NCBI GenBank assembly: GCA_040080835.1
Contig: JBEBHP010000007.1
Span: forward strand, 147,158 to 211,157
Direction: 5' to 3'
DNA from: SZUA-430 sp040080835
GTDB lineage: Bacteria > Pseudomonadota > Alphaproteobacteria > Micropepsales > Micropepsaceae
Length of the DNA stretch: 64,000 nt
The position numbers and the translations under genes were made by a program. The first letter of the stretch is position 1. Each line of letters starts with the position of its first letter. The notes under the pieces were generated by a model. It made no database searches and was not told the DNA's origin. It worked only from the letters and a program-made list of their open reading frames with translations. Positions 43,376-52,785 of the stretch are shown here, piece by piece.

Positions 43376-45883
43376 CTACGCCTGGCTGCTGGCACCAGCA
43401 GGCCGCTTGTTGGCAGACTCGCGCTTGCGGGCAATTTCCTCAATGGTCTCACGCAGTCCGGCGTGCGCCTTGAGCAGGGTATCGAAATCTCTCCGCTTCA
43501 GAACAAGCAGGTTCGTATATCCCGCAGAAATCACGTCCGCATTGCGGGGCTTGTCCGCCAGCAGTGCCATTTCGCCAAAAAAGTCACCAACTTTCAGCCG
43601 GATGGGATCAACGCCAACCAGTACATCAACCGCGCCAGAAGCGATGAAATACATTCGGTCGCCCTGTTCACCGGCGCTGATTATCCGCTCTCCCGGAGCG
43701 AACAGTTCCGGCGCAAGCGTGCGCGCGAGTTGCTCAATCTGACCTTCCTGCAGCCCGGCAAAGATCGGAACCTTGCTCAGCATCTCGGTCAGCCGCAGCC
43801 CCAGATCCAGTTCCGGGCGGGCAGACGCAACTTTTCGCCGCTCTGTACGATCTTCCTCGAGGCTTTCGTACACTTCTTCCGAGATCAGCGACTGCTCAAG
43901 CTGTCCCCGATATTCGGCTTCTTCAAGGCCGATCGAAAGTCGCTCGAGATAGCGCGAGCGCATGGCCTTCGTGAAATCTGGATATTGGAGGTCCAGCGTT
44001 TCAATCGCGCTGTTGATGGCTGCCGAGCGGCCCTCAATGGCTTCACGCACCGTGATCGCCGCGTGGTTGCCGATGAGCTCAGCCACCTGGCTGTCGCAGA
44101 AAACAGTAAGCTCCCGAAGCATCAACTGCTTCACCAGAAACAGTTCGAACCGGTTTGCCACTTCTTCAGCAAGCAACCAGTGCACGCCCAGGCGTCGCTG
44201 CAGCCAGAGCGCCAGCTGAATCTGCCAACCAAACCTTTGGCTGCCCAGGGCAGCACTCAGGTAACCGACAATTCCCGACTGCCTTACGCCGTCCAGCACG
44301 CGGCTCGCGTCTGCGCGCAATCGCTCTGCCACCGTGCGTCCGACTAGGCCTCGCTGCAGGTACTCCAGACCAAGTTCGGTCTCCCGGTTGGCAACAACAA
44401 TCAGGCCCGCGCGGACGAGATCGTCCCGGTTCAGCGCATTCGTGCTCGTCGCCTGGCCTCCGTGGATCGGGTGCTGCGGCGCAAGCGCCTCGCGCAGTCC
44501 GAGCATTTCGGCGACGCGCACCAGGCCTTCGCGGACCCGACTGCGCGACAGTGCCATCACGCGGTCGCGTACAAGGCGCTCTTCCGCCGAGAGCTTGTTG
44601 AGCTTCAATATCTTCATCAGCGGACGAAGCGTAGGAGCTGAGAAGAACAGGGTTACGAAGACGTATCCCATCGCAACGACGAAGATGAACCGGGAAGCAG
44701 GTGAAATCTCGCCGCTTTCAACGCTCTTGCTGATATCGGTTGATGCAAGAAGTGCCAGCGCAACAGTAACTGCACCACGCAAGCTTCCCCAGCACAGCAC
44801 TACCTTGTAGGCATTGCTGATGGGCTGAGAGAGGCCGTACCACGAAAGGGCCGGCATCGCCCCCCACAGAACCGCCGCACGCGCGACAAGCGCGGCGGCG
44901 AACACAGTACCGATGGCCAGAACGTCGGTCCACTGAAGTGCAGTGAACATTTGCGGCGCCAGCATTGAGGCCAGTACGAAAATAAGTGAGGTCGCCCAGA
45001 ACTCAAGTTGCCGCCACGTGATCAGCAGGTTCTCCCACGTACCGGGCGAGAGGCGTGTTCTCACAGCCGACGCAAACACCATCGCGGCAGTAACTACAGC
45101 AATAATTCCCGAGACATGGAAATAGGCTTGGCCAAGAACAAACGTGAGATACGTGAAGGCAACCGACAATGTGATCTCGGTTACCGCCGCTCCGCGCAAT
45201 TGGCTTATCAGAAAGCCCGCCGCCCACGCCATGCCGTAGCCCAGAATCGTACCGCCAAAGAATCCCCAGAAAAACTCTTCTGCGCCACCCAGGAAGCTGG
45301 CGTCGCCGTGACCGGTAAACACATTCAAGAGTACGACAAACAGGGCGATGGCTGCCGCGTCATTGAGCAGACTTTCTCCCTCAACGATGACGGTCAGGCG
45401 GCTTGGGGCACCAATATCGCGAAAAATGCCAAGCACGGCTGCGGTATCAGTGGTTGCCACAATGGAGCCCAGCATGAGGCACAGAATGATGTCCATGCCA
45501 GTCACCGCGGTCAGCGAGAAACCGACGGCCAGCGTGCACAAGATAACGGCAACAATGGCGAGCATCAGGACGGGCGCAATGTCATCAAACAATCGCCGCA
45601 CATCTACCGTCAGACCTCCGGCAAACAGGAGCGGTGGCAGAAATACGTAGAGGAACCCTTCTGCGGGGATCTTCAGAGCGCCGATCGCATCGACCATGAG
45701 GTTGCCCAATCCCCCCCCCGTTCCAACCACGTTTGGAACGAAGCCGAGCCCCATGCCCACGAGCGCCAGGAGCACCGTGAATGGCACCTGAAAGCGTTTT
45801 GCTATCGGCACAAGCAAACTCACGACGAGCAGAAGCGTCGCAAATCCCAGCACAACATTTACGACAGAAACTTCAGGCGGCAT
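43376..45883 (-). CDS. CPA1-type Na+(K+)/H+ antiporter with C-terminal cyclic-nucleotide-binding domain
   Basis: 835 residues. About residues 1-420 form a 12-13-helix CPA1/NhaP-like exchanger; the conserved acidic pair region reads GSIVATTDTAAVLGIFRDIGAPSRL, and EGESLLNDAAAIALFVVLL follows. A ~250-residue cytosolic linker then leads to a CAP_ED domain near residues 685-805 with the phosphate-binding cassette GDFFGEMALLADKPRNADV. The layout recalls eukaryotic sperm NHE and plant SOS1 more than ordinary NhaP. Exchange gated by cyclic nucleotides or by the domain itself is inferred. Confidence 0.88.
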   Translation of the reverse strand: MPPEVSVVNVVLGFATLLLVVSLLVPIAKRFQVPFTVLLALVGMGLGFVPNVVGTGGGLGNLMVDAIGALKIPAEGFLYVFLPPLLFAGGLTVDVRRLFDDIAPVLMLAIVAVILCTLAVGFSLTAVTGMDIILCLMLGSIVATTDTAAVLGIFRDIGAPSRLTVIVEGESLLNDAAAIALFVVLLNVFTGHGDASFLGGAEEFFWGFFGGTILGYGMAWAAGFLISQLRGAAVTEITLSVAFTYLTFVLGQAYFHVSGIIAVVTAAMVFASAVRTRLSPGTWENLLITWRQLEFWATSLIFVLASMLAPQMFTALQWTDVLAIGTVFAAALVARAAVLWGAMPALSWYGLSQPISNAYKVVLCWGSLRGAVTVALALLASTDISKSVESGEISPASRFIFVVAMGYVFVTLFFSAPTLRPLMKILKLNKLSAEERLVRDRVMALSRSRVREGLVRVAEMLGLREALAPQHPIHGGQATSTNALNRDDLVRAGLIVVANRETELGLEYLQRGLVGRTVAERLRADASRVLDGVRQSGIVGYLSAALGSQRFGWQIQLALWLQRRLGVHWLLAEEVANRFELFLVKQLMLRELTVFCDSQVAELIGNHAAITVREAIEGRSAAINSAIETLDLQYPDFTKAMRSRYLERLSIGLEEAEYRGQLEQSLISEEVYESLEEDRTERRKVASARPELDLGLRLTEMLSKVPIFAGLQEGQIEQLARTLAPELFAPGERIISAGEQGDRMYFIASGAVDVLVGVDPIRLKVGDFFGEMALLADKPRNADVISAGYTNLLVLKRRDFDTLLKAHAGLRETIEEIARKRESANKRPAGASSQA

Positions 45884-46062
45884 GGGCTCTCAATACGTAG
45901 AGACGGAACAATCCGGCTCCGTCGGGTTCGTAGTCCATACGGAGATCAAATCAAGATGCGCAGTCGATTACCATGCAACCCGCGTTGCGGCAAAGCACTG
46001 CCTGCGCCCTTGGGGTTGGCCGTCACACCTGCTATCGGTTCATTCGTCACAAGATTGGCACC

Positions 46063-47316
46063 ATGTCCACTGAACCAACGCCCGCCAACAGCCAGTACAG
46101 CTGGTACCTAGCCGGAACCGGGACTTGGTTCTATGCCTTTGGCGTCCAGATGGTGATGTTCACCTATCTGGTCACCACGGTACTTCACGCCCCGCCGAAT
46201 CAGATCGGCTTGGCCCAGACGTCGCTAACCATATTGTCGGCCGCATTCATGCTGGTCGGAGGTGTGGTCGCGGACCACATGGACACGCGCCGGGTTCTCA
46301 TCATTTGCCACTCGGCGGCCATGCTGCCAGCGCTCGTTCTCGCGGTGATCGTCGCGATGAACGTCCTGCGCTTCGAGTGGCTGATAGCCTATGGGCTGGT
46401 GATGGGAACAATCACGGCGTTCATGCTGCCGGCACGCGAGGCAACTCTTGGAGACGTGATCGGCCCTGATGGCATGAAAGCCGTGCAGCGCTCGGTGACC
46501 ACGATGGTCGGAATTTCGTTCCTTGCACAGATCGGCGGCATGCTGTCGGCGAGGTTTGCCGCCAATGTCGGTGCGGAAGTCATCATCCTGCTGCAAGTCG
46601 TGGCACAGGGCATGGGCGTGTACGCGGCCCTGAAGCTTCGTCCATCCTCGCGTCACCACGCTCACGCCGCCGACAACACAGGCACGCCCTTGGCGCGCAT
46701 TCGCGCAGGTCTGACAGAAGTCGCCAATTCCACGGCACTTTTTCCCGTAACCGTTTTGACCCTCGCGATTGGCGTTCTCTTCATTGGGTCGTTCATGGTC
46801 ATTCTGCCTGTCATTCTGCGTGAGGAATTTGGCGGCAACGTTCAGCAGATTTCCTCAATGCAGGCGGCGTTCTGGGGAGGCACGATCGTCTCATCATTCG
46901 TGATCGGCCGGATCGGACACATCGTACACAGAGGACGTCTGATTGTCGGCGCGGTCACGACCGGCGCAACCATACTGACCCTGATCAGTATTCCCGCACC
47001 GCTTTATGTTCTGTATGGCCTCGTCTTTGTTTGGGGATTGGGTGCCGGCGTGATGATCTCGATGTCGCGCACGACAGTCCAGGAGCACGCGCCACCGGCA
47101 CTTCGAGCGCGCGTGCTGTCAATATTTCAGCTTGGCTTCACGGGCGGGATGTCGGTCGGCGCACTGGTCGCCGGTTTGGCTGTAAGCCTTCTGGGCGCCC
47201 GTCACGCCACGCTGGTCCCGGCTTGCGCCATGGCAATCATTCTCGCGACTCTGGTGGCAAGAACCGATATCTGGAACATCAAGGCGATACACCAGAATCC
47301 GGACTCCGCGTCTTGA
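46063..47316 (+). CDS. MFS transporter, first of a coupled pair
   Basis: 417 residues from the ATG at 46063 (MSTEPTPANSQYSW); about twelve membrane helices with ADHMDTRRVLIICHSA as the loop 2-3 signature and TPLARIRAGLTEV in the central loop. This resembles the enterobactin exporter/DHA3 class (MFS_3). The stop overlaps the next MFS gene by 4 bp. Confidence 0.85.
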   Translation: MSTEPTPANSQYSWYLAGTGTWFYAFGVQMVMFTYLVTTVLHAPPNQIGLAQTSLTILSAAFMLVGGVVADHMDTRRVLIICHSAAMLPALVLAVIVAMNVLRFEWLIAYGLVMGTITAFMLPAREATLGDVIGPDGMKAVQRSVTTMVGISFLAQIGGMLSARFAANVGAEVIILLQVVAQGMGVYAALKLRPSSRHHAHAADNTGTPLARIRAGLTEVANSTALFPVTVLTLAIGVLFIGSFMVILPVILREEFGGNVQQISSMQAAFWGGTIVSSFVIGRIGHIVHRGRLIVGAVTTGATILTLISIPAPLYVLYGLVFVWGLGAGVMISMSRTTVQEHAPPALRARVLSIFQLGFTGGMSVGALVAGLAVSLLGARHATLVPACAMAIILATLVARTDIWNIKAIHQNPDSAS

Positions 47317-48554
47317 CCGCAAGCGCGCAGCAATCACTCACGCCCTACCTGACGGCACAGGCCACACAATTCGCCGCTGGCGGTATGATGGCGGTCATTT
47401 TTCCGTGGCTGATGACACATGAACTCCACGAAAGTCAGTTCAATGTCGGCCTCGGTCAAACGCTTGCCAACCTGCCGTTCATGCTGTTGATCCTCGTTGC
47501 AGGTACGGTAGCAGACGGACGGGACCTCAGACGCTTTCTGCCGCGGGTGCAGCTTGTCATGGCACTCTTCCCGATCATGCTGGCGCTGACGATATCCACT
47601 CACAATCTGACGTTCACCACAGCGACGTCAGCGATGTTTGCGTTTGGAGTTGTCGGATCATTCGCGACGCCGGCCCGCGACGCGCTGCTGTCACATGTAA
47701 CGCCTCACTCACTGGGACTTGCCCGCGCTTCCGCGCTGGCAGTGGCTGCGACATTCGGTGGTCAGGTGCTGGGTACCATTGTCGCGGCTTCTGCATCACT
47801 GGTGGGACCGGTGATCCTGCTTGCAATCCAGAGCGCACTGCTTGCCACCGCAGCGATGCTGACATCCAGAGTTGCCATCAGCACCCCTTTTACCCTCAAG
47901 CCAGCGCATGCCCCATCGATTGCGAAACTTCTCCACGAACTGATCGATGGGCTGGGCGTCGTGTGGGCGCATACTCGGCTGAGAACAATTATCGTGTACC
48001 TGTTTGTGGGCGCACCGCTGTTCAATGGAATGTTTTTGGTCGGCATTCCTCTGATGGTACGGGACGTTTTTCACGGCAGCTCGGGCGTCCTGTCTGCAAT
48101 GGTAACCGCCTTTCTGCTGGGTCTCACCCTGTCGTCATTTGGCTTTTCGAGATTTCCGCCAGTCGAAAAGCCTGGCAGACTGCTGATGCTGCTATCGTTC
48201 AACAATGTCTTTGTATTTACCCTTGCCCACTTCCTTCCGGACCCGGCAGTGTTCACCGCGCTCATGCTCGCCTGGGGCCTGACGTCCGGCGTAGCCATGT
48301 CATTGACGCGTGGCATGATTCAGATCGCTGCACCGCACGCCTACCGTGCGCGCGTGATGTCGGTACTGCAGTTCTCGCAGATGGCAGGTGCGCCACTCGG
48401 GGCAATGCTGTTTGGCGCCGTTGCGCAGGAGTACGGCATACTGAACACCATACTGCTGATCCCGCTCAGCGTTGCCATTGTCTGGATCGTATTCCGTCTT
48501 CGCACGGATTTATGGAACTTTCGGCGCGAAGACCATGCCCCCCACTTGCCTTGA
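47313..48554 (+). CDS. MFS transporter, second of a coupled pair
   Basis: 413 residues from a TTG at 47313, four bases inside the preceding stop (TTGA); there is no ATG or GTG near the true N-terminus. About twelve helices; loop 2-3 reads ADGRDLRRFLPRVQLV, equivalent to the first protein. Same DHA3-like class and size as its neighbour. The overlap and unusual start point to obligate coupled translation, perhaps a heterodimer. Confidence 0.85.
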   Translation: MTASAQQSLTPYLTAQATQFAAGGMMAVIFPWLMTHELHESQFNVGLGQTLANLPFMLLILVAGTVADGRDLRRFLPRVQLVMALFPIMLALTISTHNLTFTTATSAMFAFGVVGSFATPARDALLSHVTPHSLGLARASALAVAATFGGQVLGTIVAASASLVGPVILLAIQSALLATAAMLTSRVAISTPFTLKPAHAPSIAKLLHELIDGLGVVWAHTRLRTIIVYLFVGAPLFNGMFLVGIPLMVRDVFHGSSGVLSAMVTAFLLGLTLSSFGFSRFPPVEKPGRLLMLLSFNNVFVFTLAHFLPDPAVFTALMLAWGLTSGVAMSLTRGMIQIAAPHAYRARVMSVLQFSQMAGAPLGAMLFGAVAQEYGILNTILLIPLSVAIVWIVFRLRTDLWNFRREDHAPHLP

Positions 48555-48560
48555 GGTAGG

Positions 48561-49460
48561 TTACGAATATTTTCGCTCACCCCACCACGGATAGAACGCA
48601 GGCATGTCCTTCGACACCTTGTCTGTGAAGTGCGCGGGCCGCTTTTCAAGAAACGAAGTCACACCTTCTCGCGCATCGGCCTGTCGGCCCCGCGCGTAGA
48701 TCGACTTGCTGTCAACCTTGTGCGCTTCCATGGGATGATCCGCACCCAGCATGCGCCACAGCAACTGTCGCGTCAGGGCGATTGAAACGGGTGACGTGTT
48801 GTCGGCAATTTCGCGGGCAAGGGCGTTGGCCGTCGCAAGCAGATCCTCAGGCTTCACAACCTTGGAGACCAGACCACCTTCAAGCGCTTCCTTCGCATCA
48901 AACACGCGGCCGGTGGCGCACCATTCCATCGCCTTGGAAATTCCGACCAGTCTCGGCAGAAACCAGCTCGAGCAGGCTTCTGGCACGATGCCCCGCCGGG
49001 CAAAAACAAACCCGAAGCGTGCAGTCTCACTTGCGATCCGGATATCCATGGGCAATTGCATCGTCACGCCGATGCCGACCGCAGGCCCGTTGATCGCGCC
49101 GATGACAGGCTTCTTGCTTTCGAAGATTCGAAGCGACACGCGGCCGCCGCCGTCACGCACACCTTCGTGGCTCCAGTCGATATTGGGTCCCTCGCCCACG
49201 CCCGACTTTTCAGGGCGATCCCCCCGCGCTGCATAGTCAAACGTCTTCGCACCCGCAGACAGGTCTGCGCCGGCGCAAAATGCCCGACCGGATCCCGTGA
49301 CAATGACAACCCGCACATTGTCGTCGGCGTCGGCCTGGTCAAAGGCATCGATCATCTCGGCCATCATGACCCCGGTGAACGCATTAAGTTTCTCCGGCCG
49401 GTGCAGTGTCAGCGTCGCGATCCCGTCCGCAACCTGGTAGGTAATTTCCTTGTAGGTCAT
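48561..49460 (-). CDS. Crotonase/enoyl-CoA hydratase family protein
   Basis: 299 residues from the ATG at 49460. Oxyanion-hole segments: GSGRAFCAGADLS and GAINGPAVGIGVTMQLPMDIRIAS; the second catalytic region ARRGIVPEACSSWFLPRLVG is intact. C-terminal extension GVTSFLEKRPAHFTDKV is standard. Convergent with the MFS pair (6 bp apart) and divergent from the acyl-CoA synthetase gene at 49624, with which it probably shares a pathway. Confidence 0.9.
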   Translation of the reverse strand: MTYKEITYQVADGIATLTLHRPEKLNAFTGVMMAEMIDAFDQADADDNVRVVIVTGSGRAFCAGADLSAGAKTFDYAARGDRPEKSGVGEGPNIDWSHEGVRDGGGRVSLRIFESKKPVIGAINGPAVGIGVTMQLPMDIRIASETARFGFVFARRGIVPEACSSWFLPRLVGISKAMEWCATGRVFDAKEALEGGLVSKVVKPEDLLATANALAREIADNTSPVSIALTRQLLWRMLGADHPMEAHKVDSKSIYARGRQADAREGVTSFLEKRPAHFTDKVSKDMPAFYPWWGERKYS

Positions 49461-49623
49461 CGATGTGCTTCCTTTGCCAATAGCTGGTCTGCCAACCTTA
49501 GCAACACTCGCAGCCAATAAAAACAAGCGAGAGATGCGCGCGCTGCGGGAAAAATCGATCAGACGCTGGACGCAGCACGCCGTTGGCCATAAACGTTGAG
49601 GACCAGTCAGTGGAAGGACTTCC

Positions 49624-51162
49624 ATGCATCCATCCGTTCACGCCAGAACCCAGCCGGACAAGCCAGCCTTCATCATGGCCGGCAGCGGCGAAACCGTAAC
49701 GTATCGCCAGATGGAGGAACGCTCGAACCAGGGCGCGCATCTGTTTCGCAAGCTGGGATTGGGGGTCGGAGACGGCATTGCCATCTTCATGGAAAACAAT
49801 GTTCACTACCTTCCTCTGTGCTGGGCCGCTCAAAGATCGGGACTTTATTTCACCTGCGTCTCTTCCCGCCTGACAGCCGGCGAAATCGAATACATCGTCA
49901 GGGACTGCAACGCCAAAGTCTTCATGACCTCCAAGTCGATGGGAGACGTTGCCGCGGAACTGGGAAATGGGTTGACAGGGGTCCAGAAATTCATGTTTGG
50001 CGGTACGATGCCCGGTTATCAGGCCGCTGAGGACGCGCTCCACTCCATGCCGACAGACCCTGTCGCAGACGAAACGCCCGGCGCCGACATGCTTTATTCG
50101 TCTGGCACTACCGGACGTCCAAAAGGAGTGAGGAGAGCCCTTACAGGCGGGCCGATCGCTCAGCCAAACTCACTGTCGATGCTGACCAAAATGCTGTACA
50201 GCTTCGATGAAAATACGACCTATCTTTCACCCGCGCCGCTGTATCACGCTGCTCCTCTGCGTTACAACATGGCAGTACACGGTTTCGGCGGCACCACGAT
50301 CATCATGGAGCACTTCGATCCGGAAGAAGCGCTGAAGCTGATCGGAAAGTATCGCACCACCCACAGCCAGTGGGTTCCTACGATGTTTGTTCGCATGCTC
50401 AAGCTGCCCGTGGACGTGCGGTCGAAGTATGATGTGAGCTCAATGAAGGTTGCCATTCATGCGGCAGCGCCCTGCCCTGTCCCGGTCAAGAAACAGATGA
50501 TCGAGTGGTGGGGGCCCGTCATCTTCGAATACTATGCCGGCACCGAAGGAAACGGCTTCTGCGCAATCAACAGCCAGGAATGGCTCGCCCACCCGGGTTC
50601 TGTTGGCAAGGCGCTTCTGGGTGAATTGCACATCGTCGGTGAAACCGGCACCGACTGCACTACGGGCGAAGCGGGCACGATATACTTCGCAAACGGGCCC
50701 GAATTTGCATACCACAACGACCCCAAGAAGACCGCGGAAGCACGGAATGAAAAGGGTTGGTCCACCCTGGGAGATGTCGGGTACGTCGACAAGGATGGAT
50801 ATTTGTATCTCACGGACCGAAAGGCCTTCATGATCATCTCGGGCGGCGTGAACATCTACCCGCAGGAAGCTGAAAACATTCTCATCAATCATCCCAAGGT
50901 GGCTGACGTTGCAGTGATAGGAATTCCGAACGAAGACTTCGGCGAAGAGGTCAAGGCCGTTGTCCAGCCAATGAACTGGGCTGATGCGACACCTGCTCTG
51001 GCCGAAGACCTGATCGCGTATTGCAAACAGCACCTGTCCGCAATCAAGTGTCCACGCAGCGTTGACTTCGAGCGCGAACTGCCACGTCACGCAACAGGCA
51101 AACTCTACAAGCGACTGGTCCGTGATCGCTACTGGGGCAACCGTGACTCAAAAATCGTCTGA
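49624..51162 (+). CDS. Acyl-CoA synthetase (AMP-forming)
   Basis: 512 residues; GGAAGGA precedes the ATG. ANL motifs: A3 YSSGTTGRPKGVRRAL, A5 EYYAGTEGNGF, A7/A8 STLGDVGYVDKDGYLYLTDRK and the C-terminal catalytic Lys in ATGKLYKR. Activates a carboxylic acid as CoA thioester. Similar to FadD-like or crotonobetaine-CoA ligase-like enzymes; the acid is unknown. Its end overlaps the ChaC start by 20 bp. Confidence 0.9.
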   Translation: MHPSVHARTQPDKPAFIMAGSGETVTYRQMEERSNQGAHLFRKLGLGVGDGIAIFMENNVHYLPLCWAAQRSGLYFTCVSSRLTAGEIEYIVRDCNAKVFMTSKSMGDVAAELGNGLTGVQKFMFGGTMPGYQAAEDALHSMPTDPVADETPGADMLYSSGTTGRPKGVRRALTGGPIAQPNSLSMLTKMLYSFDENTTYLSPAPLYHAAPLRYNMAVHGFGGTTIIMEHFDPEEALKLIGKYRTTHSQWVPTMFVRMLKLPVDVRSKYDVSSMKVAIHAAAPCPVPVKKQMIEWWGPVIFEYYAGTEGNGFCAINSQEWLAHPGSVGKALLGELHIVGETGTDCTTGEAGTIYFANGPEFAYHNDPKKTAEARNEKGWSTLGDVGYVDKDGYLYLTDRKAFMIISGGVNIYPQEAENILINHPKVADVAVIGIPNEDFGEEVKAVVQPMNWADATPALAEDLIAYCKQHLSAIKCPRSVDFERELPRHATGKLYKRLVRDRYWGNRDSKIV

Positions 51163-51880
51163 CACGAACCTGCCGCCCCTGATCGCGTCAGGCCCGGAGG
51201 GTCAACTCGCGCGAAAGGACTTCACGCCCGAGCGGGTTGCCGCTTACGCACAGATCGCCGCCCAGTTCGGCGACGGAAATTTCATGAGCGAAGAAGCGCG
51301 TGAATCCTCGCGCCGGGAAATAATGAAAAGCCACCCGCCCGGAGCCGCGCTCTGGATTTTTGGTTATGGCTCACTGATGTGGAATCCAGCCATTACCGTT
51401 AGCGAAAGCATGCCGGCCAGGCTTGAAGGTTTCAGCCGGCGCTTCGCGATGCGCCTGATGTTCGGACGCGCAATGCCCGACAACCCAGGCTTGATGCTAT
51501 GCCTTGTCCCCGGAGGCGCCTGCCACGGCATAGCCCATCGCATCGCACCGGAAAACGTGGAAAGCGAGACGCGAATTCTCTGGATGCGTGAAATGCTTTC
51601 AGGCGCTTACACGCCGACATGGGTCAACCTTGACTTTGGGGCAACTCACGGCCACGGCATAACCTTTGTGATCAACCAGACCCATCCCCGCTATTTGCCG
51701 GACCTGCCGCAGGATGAGAAGGCGGCACGCATAGCGACTGCTGAAGGACACTTGGGCAGCAACCGCGACTACCTCTTCCGTACAGCGTCAGCCCTCGCCG
51801 AAGCCGGCCTGCAGGACAGCTATATAGAAGACCTCGCAGACCGGGTACGCACACTCGTTCACAACCAGTCAAAAGCCTGA
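51143..51880 (+). CDS. ChaC-like gamma-glutamylcyclotransferase
   Basis: 245 residues from the GTG at 51143, with GGGG upstream. The signature WIFGYGSLMWNPA is the substrate loop of the ChaC family, and LGSNRDYLFRTASALAEAGLQDSYIEDL closes the domain. The conserved catalytic glutamate falls in the region around VESETRILWMREM or nearby. Degrades glutathione to 5-oxoproline and Cys-Gly in the cytosol. Nested after an acyl-CoA synthetase gene and 12 bp before a MaoC gene. Confidence 0.87.
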   Translation: MTQKSSDTNLPPLIASGPEGQLARKDFTPERVAAYAQIAAQFGDGNFMSEEARESSRREIMKSHPPGAALWIFGYGSLMWNPAITVSESMPARLEGFSRRFAMRLMFGRAMPDNPGLMLCLVPGGACHGIAHRIAPENVESETRILWMREMLSGAYTPTWVNLDFGATHGHGITFVINQTHPRYLPDLPQDEKAARIATAEGHLGSNRDYLFRTASALAEAGLQDSYIEDLADRVRTLVHNQSKA

Positions 51881-51891
51881 GGAGACCGAAC

Positions 51892-52344
51892 ATGAAAGTT
51901 CTCAACTACAGCGAAATTTCCAAGCACATTGGCCAGGAGCAAGGTGTCAGCGAATGGGTGCTGATCGACCAGGACCGCGTGAACAAATTCGCCGACGCAA
52001 CCGGAGACCATCAGTGGATCCACGTGGATGTGGAACGCGCAAAGCGCGAACTGCCAACCGGTGGAACCATCGCCCACGGCTACCTCACATTGTCGCTGAT
52101 TCCGCTCCTTGCGTCCAAGATCAGCCGCATAGACGGGGTTAGCCGGGGTATCAACTACGGATCCAACAAGGTTCGCTTCACCAACATGGTACCTGTTGGC
52201 AGCAGGGTCCGCGCCCGGTCCAAATTGATTGCGGCGGAACCAAAGGGCCCCGGCATGCAGATCACCAACGAAGTGACCATCGAAATTGAGGGACAGGACC
52301 GGCCAGCCTGTATCGCCGAAACAATCTCGATTGTCTATCCTTAG
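51892..52344 (+). CDS. MaoC-family (R)-enoyl-CoA hydratase
   Basis: 150 residues with the complete hydratase-2 motif: FADATGDHQWIHVDVERAK followed by GGTIAHGYLTLSLIP. The Asp and His of the active site are present, so this is a self-sufficient homodimeric enzyme, unlike the split pair at 512-1383. The name fits NodN/PhaJ-type hydratases. Positioned in an acyl-CoA gene group (synthetase, crotonase). Confidence 0.9.
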   Translation: MKVLNYSEISKHIGQEQGVSEWVLIDQDRVNKFADATGDHQWIHVDVERAKRELPTGGTIAHGYLTLSLIPLLASKISRIDGVSRGINYGSNKVRFTNMVPVGSRVRARSKLIAAEPKGPGMQITNEVTIEIEGQDRPACIAETISIVYP

Positions 52345-52366
52345 CGAGTGACAGGAGCCGAGTGCG

Positions 52367-52762
52367 ATGCAGAAGATCACAAAGACCGACCAGGAGTGGC
52401 GCTCCCAGCTTTCGGACGAAGAGTTCCGCATCACTCGAAGACACGGTACCGAACGAGCCTTCACCGGCCCATTCTGGGACTCAAAGGATATTGGCACTTA
52501 CAGCTGCAGATGCTGTGGGCTGCCCCTGTTTGCATCAGAAACCAAGTATGATTCCGGTTCGGGCTGGCCCAGCTTTTATGCGCCGGTTGAAAAGCAGAAT
52601 GTTGTCGAGAAATCGGACAACACGTTCTTCATGCGTCGGACCGAAATCGTCTGCGCGCGCTGCGATGCCCATCTGGGGCACGTTTTTCCGGACGGACCCA
52701 AACCTACCGGCCTTCGTTACTGCATGAATGGCCATGCTCTGAAACTCGAAACCGGGAAATAG
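52367..52762 (+). CDS. msrB: Peptide methionine-(R)-S-oxide reductase
   Basis: 131 residues. Two zinc-binding CxxC pairs (YSCRCCGLPLF and CARCDAHLGHVF), the RYCMNGHAL catalytic cysteine and the SGSGWPSF pocket are all present. Repairs R-methionine sulfoxide using thioredoxin. 22 bp after the MaoC gene and convergent with the GH5 gene. Confidence 0.95.
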   Translation: MQKITKTDQEWRSQLSDEEFRITRRHGTERAFTGPFWDSKDIGTYSCRCCGLPLFASETKYDSGSGWPSFYAPVEKQNVVEKSDNTFFMRRTEIVCARCDAHLGHVFPDGPKPTGLRYCMNGHALKLETGK

Positions 52763-52785
52763 ACCGGGTCAGTCGCCGGGCGACG

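Noticed and set aside
45008..46111. Plus-strand frame opposite the antiporter N-terminus
   Set aside because: Polar shadow of membrane helices; no motif.
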